Below, piece after piece: positions 28,383 through 37,161 of a stretch of DNA of 41,418 nucleotides. Source of the DNA: a virus. Below the pieces are notes generated by a model that was not told the origin of the DNA, did not search any database, and was given only the letters and a program-made list of their open reading frames with translations. Where the stretch lies: IMG/VR virus record IMGVR_UViG_3300027840_000003, positions 1 to 41,418 of that record. One strand, 5' to 3'. A program made the position numbers and the translations under genes. The first letter of the stretch is position 1, and each line of letters begins with the position of its first letter.

Positions 28383-31300
28383 TTATACTTTACTCTTTGT
28401 CATTTTAACAGTAGGTTTACTTACTTTCGCATAACTTATCTTAAATGGAGTAGTTTTCTTGCTAGATACCTTTGCTTTAGATATAGTTCCACCAGCCGAT
28501 AATGGGACCTTAAACGAAGTTTTCTTACTACCTCCACCGCCATAGCCACCAAATCCCTTACCATACTTTAGTTCTTTATAGACCTTTTCTTCGTCTGACG
28601 TATAGCCGAAAGTGACATTATCCCACATCTCTTTAGAAATAGGTGGTAGCCCTCTAGCCTTACGTTCAGTGTTAGTCCATATTCTCTTATCTTCGCTATA
28701 CTTCTCTTTGTCGGTATTAACAGCATCGTTATAAACAGGTTTAGGACCCTTACCCTCAACAAAGGCAGTATAGGCATCATCATAGGCTTGTTTAGCAGGA
28801 CCTTTAGTAGGGAACTCAGCGGTTTTATGTTTAACCATTTCATCTACGAACTCACCGTCTTTAGCAGGGTAATACTTTTTAGCAGCTGTATCATATTCTT
28901 TCTTTAATTTCTGGTAGGTGTCCCACTCGGAAGAAGTGTACATTCTCTCATCAGCCTCTACGTCATCACCAGGAGCCATAGACTTATTAGCCACTATCTG
29001 GTTCCTAAACTCTTGACTTAATCTATTATCAAACTCTGGTTGGATTGGACTACCTTGACGTTCATTATCTAGTCTTTTCTTCTCGGCAACTAGATTGTAG
29101 AGGTCTGGGTTGTTGGTGTATTCTTTCCATTTATCTTCTGGGAAGTTATAGATAGGTGCTTTCTTGTAGCGTTCAGAGTCCTTATCGAATTCATTAGGCA
29201 CTTTCTCACGCAGTTTATAATAACCAGTTAATCGCTTGTAGGCTTCAGCTTCTTTAGCTGGTAGTGTAGCGGCTACGGAGTCTAGGTATTTCTTTTCCTC
29301 AAAAAAGGCGTTAGTATCTCTAGCATCTTGGGCTTCTTTCTTACCGAACTGTTCGACTTTAATACCAGCTATACGAGCAGCTGCTTGTCCAGGATTTAGT
29401 TTCTTTCCATAGTAGGTTTCATTACCAGTGGCACCAGCTTGGGCTATATCTATCTCATTAGATAGTGGAAGATATGACATTCTAAGGTAGTTCAATCTAT
29501 TTCTAGTCTTTTCAGCTTCAGATAGTGGTTCAGTGAATTGTCCTTTGTTCTCTGGGTCGGCAATACTCTTACCTCTAAAGTCTTGGTCTGTTCCTAACGA
29601 TAGCAGTGGACCTATCATTGGGTCTGACGCAAAGCCTTTGCTATTAAAAGTAGGTTTACCTGTTTCTTGGTCATTTACTATCGGCATCTCAAAAGGAGTT
29701 AATCTATCCATCTCATCACTTCCGCCAGTAAGATTATTGTAAGTAGATACACCCATTAAACGAGAACCGTTGATAGCACCCCAAGGCGTTTGCATCTCTA
29801 AACTAATATCCGTAAATGGTAGTCTAGGAGCCCCGACACGACCCTCACGAGTCTTTCGGTCCTCTTCGTCTTCACCTGATAGTTTACTCATAGCAGCAGT
29901 TAATACTACCCAAGCACCTATCATACCTGCAGCTCTTGCTGGGTTGTCTATGGCTGTGTTCATACCAGTCCTGATAAGTTCTGAGCTGAACCTACCGAAT
30001 GGTTTACCAAAGACAGGAACTTTAGCACCTATATCAAATGATTTACCAACCATATCATAGTTCTGAAGCATACGAGCAGTCCTATAAGAAGACTCTTGTG
30101 GACTTAATCCTCTTTCTCTTAATGTAAGATAAGCTGCCATTTTAGCCTCATCATCTACTGCCTGGTAAGATTCGGTTAATACCTTCTTACCCTTCTGGAA
30201 CCAGTTTCCACCAGCATCATCTATACCTTTAGTGCGGTAGAGTTCTTTCTCGACGAAGTTAGAACCGAATATACCCTGTTCAACAGCTTCACGATATTCA
30301 GGCGAAGTAGATTTAATCATCTTACGACCCCTTACATAGTTCTTTGTAAAGGTAATTGGGTTAATTCCATTTAATGAAGTGACTAAGTAGTTAAAAGTTC
30401 TGTTTCCTAGACGAACACCTGGGTTCATGACAGTAAGCATCATCTTGCGACCTCTACGGAGTGGTAGTCTGTCATACATATTAAGTAGAGCCATTGAGTG
30501 TTGTGCAACTGTTGTCTCGTAGATAAATCCTTGTAAGTTCTCTAATTGCTCTTTAACGACATACTTACCAGCGATACCAGCGTAGGCTTTACTCTCTGGA
30601 ACCTTTACATATCCTGAGCGTGGTTCATCTATAGCGTCTTTAGCTAGGAAATCTGTGTATTGTTTAACAGCTTTATTTCTCTCATATTGTTGAACTCTTA
30701 GAGCAACTAAGAAGTCGGGGTCAGTAGTGGCTTTAGCGACTAATTCATCTTTGAACTTCGATAGGTCTTTCTTCCTCTTGAAGATGTTAAGTTCTAATCC
30801 AGAGTCTTTACCTATCTGTTTAACCATATCGTCATCAAAGAAGTCATCAAAACTTCTAGGCATATAAGTGCCTTTATTCTCTTCGTAGGCGACATCATCT
30901 AGAAAACCTAAGTTATGTTGACCTTCGTGGGTTAGGTCTAGTATCTTCCTTAGTTTAGTAGCGTGGTCTATCTCGGCTTGAGTATAGTCTTTTACTTCAA
31001 CGCCCATCTTCTTGTAGAGTTCTGGGTCTAATAAACTATGAACAGCGTCTTGTCTAGAACCATCAGTATAGAACTTCTTACCTTCTTGGGCGATTGTACG
31101 AGCCATAATATCACCCATCTTCTGAGTTCCGTGATAAGCAGCAGCGTTCCTTAACTCTGCGTCTGTCTGTCCTAGTTGACGTGTAATCGAGTTAAGAGCA
31201 ACACCTGGGGCTCTGAGTAATCTATTACCAGATTTTAGAGATGATTCGATAAGAAAGTTTATACCTCTTTCAATCGGTTTAGTTAGTTTCCTAGTAAGAT

Positions 31301-33164
31301 TACCAACTGAGTATCTTTCAACTGCTTGACCTGCTTTGCTGACATCATAATCTACCTTAGCATCACCATAGATTAGATTATTAAGTTCGCTGTCGACATC
31401 AACTTCTGGAGATAGAACTGGTTGTTTTATATCTACTTTAGGTTTAGTTTCTGGTTTCAAAGAGACTTCTGGTTTTGTCTTACTTACTTGTGGGGCGAGA
31501 GCGTGTGCAGTATTCCATTCTTCTACTAATTGTTGTTTCGTTTTCAGCAATTCTGGGAATGTTAGAGTAGTTGATTTGCCATTATTATCAACTAACCGTA
31601 TAGCATCAAATGGTTCATTTTCCACAATGTCTGCGAGTTTACCGTAGTTATATTCGTCATCAAAATAACGACTTGGTGCTTTATCGCCAGTTTTTATAGT
31701 CTTTACTCTAGGTTTGTCTTTGAAGTAAGTCTCAAGCATATTCTGTCCATACGCCTTGCCCTCATTTATATCGTTAGTAAGAAATACTCTACCATAAGGT
31801 GTTTCATAATCTCTTACTTGACCAACCGCATCGTTAGTATTATGTAGTTCGTAATCATAGTTAGGGTCAAACTTGGTCATCTTGGTGTCCCTAGTCCCGT
31901 GATAAAGAGGTTTACCCTGTGCCTTAACATACTCGTCTGCACTCTTATAACTCAAAGGATTAGTCTTATCTACTGTCTTACTTACTTGTGGGGTAGGGGT
32001 ATTAGTTTGTGGGGTAGTATCAACTTGAGTAGTATCCTGAGTATTAACCGAACCATAGGCTCCAGCAGCAGGTCCACCAGTAAGAAAACCCATTAATCCA
32101 GCCTTACCAACATTCTCGTCAATCCACTTCTGGTCCTTATCGTAAATACTAGCCATCATATTATCAGCAGTTTGTTGGACAGCCTCTTGAGTTCCTTCAG
32201 TTGCACCACCACTAATAATCTTGCTGATTAGGTTTCTTCCGAATGGTGTCTTTAATTTATCAAACCCTACTTTTTCTAAGGCAGCTTGTATAGCGGCACT
32301 AGCAGTCGCATTATTATAGGCATCTCGGAATGGCACATCTTTACTAAGTGCTCTATCTAGGTTCTGACTCTGAAACTCTGAAAAATGTAAAGCAGCTGGT
32401 AGAAGTCCACCAGTTCCAACTGTTAAAGCCATATCAGCAGCTAAACGAGTTCCACTCGCACCTAAGTCATATCCTAAATCAGAATCTTTCTTAGTCTTAC
32501 CAGTAAAACCTTCAACAGCTTTAGAGACCTGATTCTTATTCTTAACATCAGTAGATGCGAATATACGTTGGGCTAGCTCGTCGTCTGGATTTACATATAA
32601 TGCCGTGGCTGCTGCACTTCTAGTCAAGTTCCTAGATAGTTCAGGAACCATATTAACTACAGTATTAGTTGCACCTTTACCAAAACTTCTAACATCATTA
32701 ACTAACCTATCGGCATCTCTATTTACATTAGTTGCCTGTTGATTAATTGGTCTAAGTTTACTATTAACGTCTTTAGATATTTTAGATACTTGGTCCCAAG
32801 TTATCTCACCAGATTCAGCCTTTTTAATAGCTACTTTCATTAGATTCTGAGCACTTTTATTAGAGGCTTCCTGCATTCTATTCATAGCATCACGATTCTG
32901 TATAGCAGCAATACTATTAACAGTGTTGCCTATATTCTTACCAGTATCGATAGTAAAATCACCAATATTCTTGAGTGGAGTCCATTCATCTTTAACCCAA
33001 CCAGAATCATTAACCATTAATTTAGGTTTAGTAGTCGGTGTCAGTTGTCTTACACTAGCACCTACTTGAGGAACTACCCTATTAGTAGGCTGAGGTTCCC
33101 ATTTTGGTTTTTTGTTCCAACCGAATATATCACCGATTGTTCTACCGATGTTATTCAAGTCCAT
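28383..33164 (-). CDS. Giant internal virion (ejection) protein with ART-like domain
   Basis: 1593 residues, ATG 33164 near the end of the preceding gene. Regions: helical N-terminal 400 (including SGGATEGTQEAVQQTADNMM); residues about 418-535 with GKPLYHGTRDTKMTKFD, GRVFLTNDINEGKAYGQ, PFDAIRLVDNNGKSTTL, the pattern of ADP-ribosyltransferase-like domains in phage polyvalent proteins. A helical region (GTYMPRSFDDFF) follows, then a hydrophobic segment at about 1076-1094 (AGMIGAWVVLTAAM), and a charged tail with a Gly/Ser/Lys-rich end. Such proteins travel in the capsid, enter the host with the DNA, form the ejection channel and may modify host proteins. The transferase call is by pattern; the catalytic Glu is not certain. 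Confidence 0.75.
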   Translation of the reverse strand: MDLNNIGRTIGDIFGWNKKPKWEPQPTNRVVPQVGASVRQLTPTTKPKLMVNDSGWVKDEWTPLKNIGDFTIDTGKNIGNTVNSIAAIQNRDAMNRMQEASNKSAQNLMKVAIKKAESGEITWDQVSKISKDVNSKLRPINQQATNVNRDADRLVNDVRSFGKGATNTVVNMVPELSRNLTRSAAATALYVNPDDELAQRIFASTDVKNKNQVSKAVEGFTGKTKKDSDLGYDLGASGTRLAADMALTVGTGGLLPAALHFSEFQSQNLDRALSKDVPFRDAYNNATASAAIQAALEKVGFDKLKTPFGRNLISKIISGGATEGTQEAVQQTADNMMASIYDKDQKWIDENVGKAGLMGFLTGGPAAGAYGSVNTQDTTQVDTTPQTNTPTPQVSKTVDKTNPLSYKSADEYVKAQGKPLYHGTRDTKMTKFDPNYDYELHNTNDAVGQVRDYETPYGRVFLTNDINEGKAYGQNMLETYFKDKPRVKTIKTGDKAPSRYFDDEYNYGKLADIVENEPFDAIRLVDNNGKSTTLTFPELLKTKQQLVEEWNTAHALAPQVSKTKPEVSLKPETKPKVDIKQPVLSPEVDVDSELNNLIYGDAKVDYDVSKAGQAVERYSVGNLTRKLTKPIERGINFLIESSLKSGNRLLRAPGVALNSITRQLGQTDAELRNAAAYHGTQKMGDIMARTIAQEGKKFYTDGSRQDAVHSLLDPELYKKMGVEVKDYTQAEIDHATKLRKILDLTHEGQHNLGFLDDVAYEENKGTYMPRSFDDFFDDDMVKQIGKDSGLELNIFKRKKDLSKFKDELVAKATTDPDFLVALRVQQYERNKAVKQYTDFLAKDAIDEPRSGYVKVPESKAYAGIAGKYVVKEQLENLQGFIYETTVAQHSMALLNMYDRLPLRRGRKMMLTVMNPGVRLGNRTFNYLVTSLNGINPITFTKNYVRGRKMIKSTSPEYREAVEQGIFGSNFVEKELYRTKGIDDAGGNWFQKGKKVLTESYQAVDDEAKMAAYLTLRERGLSPQESSYRTARMLQNYDMVGKSFDIGAKVPVFGKPFGRFSSELIRTGMNTAIDNPARAAGMIGAWVVLTAAMSKLSGEDEEDRKTREGRVGAPRLPFTDISLEMQTPWGAINGSRLMGVSTYNNLTGGSDEMDRLTPFEMPIVNDQETGKPTFNSKGFASDPMIGPLLSLGTDQDFRGKSIADPENKGQFTEPLSEAEKTRNRLNYLRMSYLPLSNEIDIAQAGATGNETYYGKKLNPGQAAARIAGIKVEQFGKKEAQDARDTNAFFEEKKYLDSVAATLPAKEAEAYKRLTGYYKLREKVPNEFDKDSERYKKAPIYNFPEDKWKEYTNNPDLYNLVAEKKRLDNERQGSPIQPEFDNRLSQEFRNQIVANKSMAPGDDVEADERMYTSSEWDTYQKLKKEYDTAAKKYYPAKDGEFVDEMVKHKTAEFPTKGPAKQAYDDAYTAFVEGKGPKPVYNDAVNTDKEKYSEDKRIWTNTERKARGLPPISKEMWDNVTFGYTSDEEKVYKELKYGKGFGGYGGGGSKKTSFKVPLSAGGTISKAKVSSKKTTPFKISYAKVSKPTVKMTKSKV

Positions 33165-33167
33165 GGC

Positions 33168-34172
33168 TTACGCTACCTGTCTTTTATTCCTTGGGAACGT
33201 AAATATAGGTAAATTACCACCTGCTGGTCCTTGGTTTCCTTGCCAGTTAACAGGAGCAGTTGTAGTGTAGTCAAATTGTGAGGCAGGGGCTTGTCCCATT
33301 TGCATCATCTCAATAGCCTTTGCTCGGTTAGCATCAGCACTCGTCATAGCACCTCTAGCAGTATCTCTACCAGCTACAAGCATTTGGTCAACCTTAGCTA
33401 ATTCACCTTGAGCAGCACCTTTAATCTTGGCGATTTCACTCTCGATAGCAATTCTATCAGGTAGTGAAGCACCAACAAGTGATTCGTTAAGAGCAGTTAA
33501 GGCAGTTCTAGCAGAGTCAACTATACCAGCGATAATATCTTCTTTTTGGTTAGCAAAGTCCACGTTCATATAATCGTCTTGTTGTTTATTTAATGTTGCT
33601 TGGTCTTCACCTATAGCCATATCAGCTAGTCCGTATTGATTACCAATTTTAGACATTTCACCCTGACCAATCTTTGAGTAAATCTTAGCTAATTCACCTG
33701 CAGCACTTGAAGAGCCAGCATTTCCACTAGCAAGCATTCTTCCACCTGATTGAAGTCCTTTACTAATCATAGATAGAATATCTTGACCACCCACCTTACG
33801 ATTTAGTTCGTTCTGTTGTGCTCTTTTATTAAGTGCTTTTTGAGCCTCTAACCAACTGTTACCTGTATTAAAGGCGTTAGTCTGGTTGCCTTTTTTACCA
33901 GCGGCAGAAGTAGCAGAAGATAGTAAATCAGAAAGTGATGTATTAACTGAGTCTCTCACACCTAGTTGTGCAGCAGAGTATTGGGGAGTTATAGTAGTAG
34001 GATTGTATGTTTCCGATTCTGTCTGAAAAGGTGCTCCAGTATTGTTGATACCAGCATAGGCAGCCTTTTCGGCTGTCATCGGTGCAATACCAGTATTAGC
34101 TTGATATGTATATAACAAATTGGCTTGTTCTGGTGTTAGACCACCTCCACTGAATACGCTTGCTTCTGCCAT
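33168..34172 (-). CDS. Virion-associated helical protein (possible internal core protein)
   Basis: 334 residues from ATG 34172 (AGGAG 8 bp upstream). The frame stays open 35 codons further to ATG 34277, adding a signal-peptide-like hydrophobic N-terminus (KKYVGILVVLLLSLFMVLST). A promoter lies just before that ATG, so two forms may be made. The body is Ala/Ser/Gln/Gly-rich and helical (SSATSAAGKKGNQTNAFN, ARTALTALNESLVGASLPDR). Its position upstream of the giant ejection protein fits an internal core/ejection component such as T7 gp14. Sequence evidence is compositional. Confidence 0.6.
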   Translation of the reverse strand: MAEASVFSGGGLTPEQANLLYTYQANTGIAPMTAEKAAYAGINNTGAPFQTESETYNPTTITPQYSAAQLGVRDSVNTSLSDLLSSATSAAGKKGNQTNAFNTGNSWLEAQKALNKRAQQNELNRKVGGQDILSMISKGLQSGGRMLASGNAGSSSAAGELAKIYSKIGQGEMSKIGNQYGLADMAIGEDQATLNKQQDDYMNVDFANQKEDIIAGIVDSARTALTALNESLVGASLPDRIAIESEIAKIKGAAQGELAKVDQMLVAGRDTARGAMTSADANRAKAIEMMQMGQAPASQFDYTTTAPVNWQGNQGPAGGNLPIFTFPRNKRQVA

Positions 34173-34284
34173 TTTTATTTCTCCTATGTTTCTTTTTGGT
34201 ATGTACTGTTTATAAGTAGATAATACCATAAACAACGATAATAATAAAACTACAAGTATTCCCACATATTTTTTCATACTTCTA

Positions 34285-34313
34285 CTTATAGCATAGTATA
34301 AAGTCTATGTCAA
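34285..34313 (-). promoter_or_regulatory. Late promoter before the ejection protein genes
   Basis: Minus strand TTGACA (34313-34308), 17-bp spacer, TATAAG (34290-34285). Predicted start is at or next to ATG 34277, so a leaderless message is possible, or a 105-nt leader for ATG 34172. The -35 partly overlaps the end of the previous gene. Confidence 0.75.
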
Positions 34314-34315
34314 GT

Positions 34316-34963
34316 CTAACCACAGAATGAAACAGTCAAATCAAAAGCTGGACCTTCTGTACCTGAAGTCAAGAATCCGCCAGCACCGTCCCAATCTAGG
34401 TGGTCTGAAGATTCTGCTTTAGCGATAGCGTTGCCAGCTGTACCAGCTACTTTAGCAGTAATAGTTAAAGCATTGACAGATACAGTACTTGATGTAACGT
34501 CTGGATGTGCTGGAGTTCCTGCGAAGTGGTCTGTTCCTGCTGCTCCAGTACCATTAATAGTCTTAGCCAAACTTGTAAGGGTGGCGTCTGTGTTAGCACC
34601 AATCTTAATATCGTTAATAGCAAGTAGGGTACTCTTAAAACGATAAACAGTTGTACCGATAGTAACAGTATCATCTACATGGGGATTAGTCGTGTCTGAA
34701 GTTAATATACCAGAAGCGTGTACGGCATCATCACTACAGATGTAGATACCATTCTGTGTTCGTCCACCATACATTAAATATGTACCTGCTGGGCTATTGT
34801 CTGCTATTGTACCAATCTTTGTACCAGAGTTGCTGGTGCTATCATAGATAGTTATTGGTGATGTAATTGCACTATTTAGACAGATTGAGTTTAATCTGCC
34901 CCTATGGCTACTGACAAGTGTTTCACCAGTAGTTACAATGTTTAGTAATGTCTCGTCGTTCAT
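34316..34963 (-). CDS. Virion protein with domain shared with the gene at 40137
   Basis: 215 residues, ATG 34963 after AAAGGAAACAAAC. Residues about 85-205 hold a beta module (DTVTIGTTVYRFKS, LTSLAKTINGTGAAGTDHFA, GTPAHPDVTSSTVSVNALTI, VAGTAGNAIAKAESS) also present in the 40137 protein. The N-terminus (RLNSICLNSAITSPITIYDS) matches small phage structural proteins. Likely a tail or decoration protein. Confidence 0.65.
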   Translation of the reverse strand: MNDETLLNIVTTGETLVSSHRGRLNSICLNSAITSPITIYDSTSNSGTKIGTIADNSPAGTYLMYGGRTQNGIYICSDDAVHASGILTSDTTNPHVDDTVTIGTTVYRFKSTLLAINDIKIGANTDATLTSLAKTINGTGAAGTDHFAGTPAHPDVTSSTVSVNALTITAKVAGTAGNAIAKAESSDHLDWDGAGGFLTSGTEGPAFDLTVSFCG

Positions 34964-34997
34964 GTTTGTTTCCTTTATTTATGATTTTATTATAACA

Positions 34998-35525
34998 CTA
35001 TTTATTTGTATGTTCATACCATAGCATCTCTACTTTAGTTTTACAGTTATCTGCATCTGGTGTGAACTTCAAGAAGTAATCTTCGTTCTGTTTTAGGATT
35101 AACTCTACTGCTGACCTAGATTCGCTACCTGCTCTTGATGGTAAAGTTGTTCCACTACCAGTTCTCCAGACTTTAATCTGAGTTCCATCGGCAGTTGAGG
35201 TTGCGTCGTAGGCAATTACTAGGGTTGCAGTATTTAGAGAGTTTCTATCGTTATTAAAGGTAACAGCAGTCGTTCCAGCAGCATTGACTGTAGGGTTTTC
35301 AAATAACTGCCAAGTTCCAGCACCCTCTGATTGCAGACTAAAATATATGTGAGCCCATTTAGTCGTATTTGGTGTTGTTATCCTGTAATACTTTGGTCCA
35401 GTAGTATCTACGTCAGCGTCGTAATCAAAGTAAACAAAGTGGTCTCCCTCATGGATTTCGTGATGCTCGTAATCAATCATTACTAATGCTTTTGTTGCTT
35501 CGTCTTCGTTTGGTAAGTATGCCAT
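34998..35525 (-). CDS. Small virion structural protein (EHHEIH family)
   Basis: 175 residues. ALVMIDYEHHEIHEGDHFVY is a motif shared by many phage proteins near the tail and decoration genes; the rest is a beta sandwich-like sequence (STADGTQIKVWRTGSGTTLP, ELILKQNEDYFLKFTPDADN). Probably a decoration or tail accessory protein. It starts 2 bp from the preceding gene, with GGTATAAC before the ATG. Confidence 0.6.
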   Translation of the reverse strand: MAYLPNEDEATKALVMIDYEHHEIHEGDHFVYFDYDADVDTTGPKYYRITTPNTTKWAHIYFSLQSEGAGTWQLFENPTVNAAGTTAVTFNNDRNSLNTATLVIAYDATSTADGTQIKVWRTGSGTTLPSRAGSESRSAVELILKQNEDYFLKFTPDADNCKTKVEMLWYEHTNK

Positions 35526-35526
35526 G

Positions 35527-37152
35527 TTATACCTGCACTACAATCTCTTGTCCAAATGTTGACAAGTGGTTTAATAAATATACTAGGGTGTATCTATCAT
35601 CTCCATCTATTACGCAAATAGTAGATACCCTATCACCTACTGCCGCTGTTCCTGCCTGAACAGAATCGGTTGGAGTAAATGGTGTCAGCACTCCATTCTT
35701 TACATCAAACCTATAAATCTGATTGAGTGCCGAGGCAACGTAGATATTCATATATCCGAACTTACCTTCGTTATCAAATGGGGCATAATTCCCACCTGTT
35801 CCTGTAGTTATTGAACCCATACCAGCACCATCGTAAACAACAGCGTTTGACCATGCACCAGCAGTTCCACCTGCTATATCGAGTTTATCTAATGTAGTTG
35901 TAGCACCGCCTCTAAACGACCAAACAAATGAGTGTCTAGCATTTTTATCAACATCAGGTTCAATACCATGTGAAGTAAATGATGTGCAACCAACACCCAT
36001 GTTTCCACCTCGGTTTCCAAAGTAAGTAACGTGCCAAGCATTAGTTAGGATTGAGTTTGTTCCGTTATTTATCGTGTATGGCGTGTAGTTATAAGTGTAA
36101 GTAACTGCTGTTCCACTTGACCACAAAAGAATTAAGTTAGGATATTCAATCACATATTTCGCATTAGTTGATGGTTGAACTGTCCATGCTGTGCCTAGTG
36201 TATAGACAGGACTTGCCCCTGCGGTATGAGAAGCAATTATTCTACGTTGATTGACGGCAGTTGGTTTAGCAGTATCTTCTACAATTCTAATTTGGAAGTT
36301 TCTATATTCATTTTGTAAGACTGCGACATCACCACCAGTTGCTTGTCCAGTTATTGTTGAAGCGGCAGTTGCAGTTGATAATAGACAACTCTTAGTAGTC
36401 CCTGATGTGTCGTAGGTAGTTGTTCCAACGATAAATCCCTCACCTGGTAGTCGGTCATAAGGAACGTACTGTTCATCTAAGGCAACTGATGAATGGTCGG
36501 TTGCAATAGTAGTTGCTAGGTTTGTGCTAGATAGTGAAGCCAGTGTGTTAGTTGCAACTTCAAATGAACGCCAAGTCGTTGAACTTGCTGTGCCTGCACT
36601 CATCATATAGAGTTTGCCACCAAGTATCTCATAGCTATCACCTGACGCTGGAGTAAATGATAAAGCAGTATCAAGTGATAAAGTAGGTGTTGTTCCTGCT
36701 GTATTACCTGTAATCCATCTTTCCTCAATCTTACCAGCACCACCAGCAGAGTTGCCGATAATCCTAATCATGAATCCGAAATCACCACCACCACCTCTGT
36801 TTGCGAGCATATTAGCACCAACAGCAGTTATAGTCGTTGAAGTTGTTACTTTAAGAGTTGTTGAACCAGCGGCAATCGCACCAACTAATGACATAGATGG
36901 GGCAAATATACAACCAGCACCAGCACCGAATGTTCCACCAAGGGCAGGACTTACTATAAAACTATGTGCTTTTGTAACAGCATTATACCTGTTGAGGACA
37001 GTAGCAGACACTAACTGATAGATAAAAGGGTTTCTTGATATACTATTTCGTAAATCTGTCGCAAGTGAACCACCAGCGGCATGTGCATTATTTGCAAGTG
37101 CTGTCTCTACCCAATATGGTCTGTCTATCACTCTCTTAAAATTATTTGCCAT
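35527..37152 (-). CDS. Large beta-rich virion structural protein
   Basis: 541 residues from ATG 37152 (AGGAG upstream; a GTG one codon earlier). Thr/Ala/Gly-rich strands with repeated hairpins such as TTLKVTTSTTITAVGANMLA and SYEILGGKLYMMSAGTASST suggest a propeller or fibre fold. No catalytic pattern. Located in the late operon among tail genes. It could be a tail sheath-like shell, fibre or decoration protein; unknown family. Confidence 0.6.
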   Translation of the reverse strand: MANNFKRVIDRPYWVETALANNAHAAGGSLATDLRNSISRNPFIYQLVSATVLNRYNAVTKAHSFIVSPALGGTFGAGAGCIFAPSMSLVGAIAAGSTTLKVTTSTTITAVGANMLANRGGGGDFGFMIRIIGNSAGGAGKIEERWITGNTAGTTPTLSLDTALSFTPASGDSYEILGGKLYMMSAGTASSTTWRSFEVATNTLASLSSTNLATTIATDHSSVALDEQYVPYDRLPGEGFIVGTTTYDTSGTTKSCLLSTATAASTITGQATGGDVAVLQNEYRNFQIRIVEDTAKPTAVNQRRIIASHTAGASPVYTLGTAWTVQPSTNAKYVIEYPNLILLWSSGTAVTYTYNYTPYTINNGTNSILTNAWHVTYFGNRGGNMGVGCTSFTSHGIEPDVDKNARHSFVWSFRGGATTTLDKLDIAGGTAGAWSNAVVYDGAGMGSITTGTGGNYAPFDNEGKFGYMNIYVASALNQIYRFDVKNGVLTPFTPTDSVQAGTAAVGDRVSTICVIDGDDRYTLVYLLNHLSTFGQEIVVQV

Positions 37153-37161
37153 CACATACTC

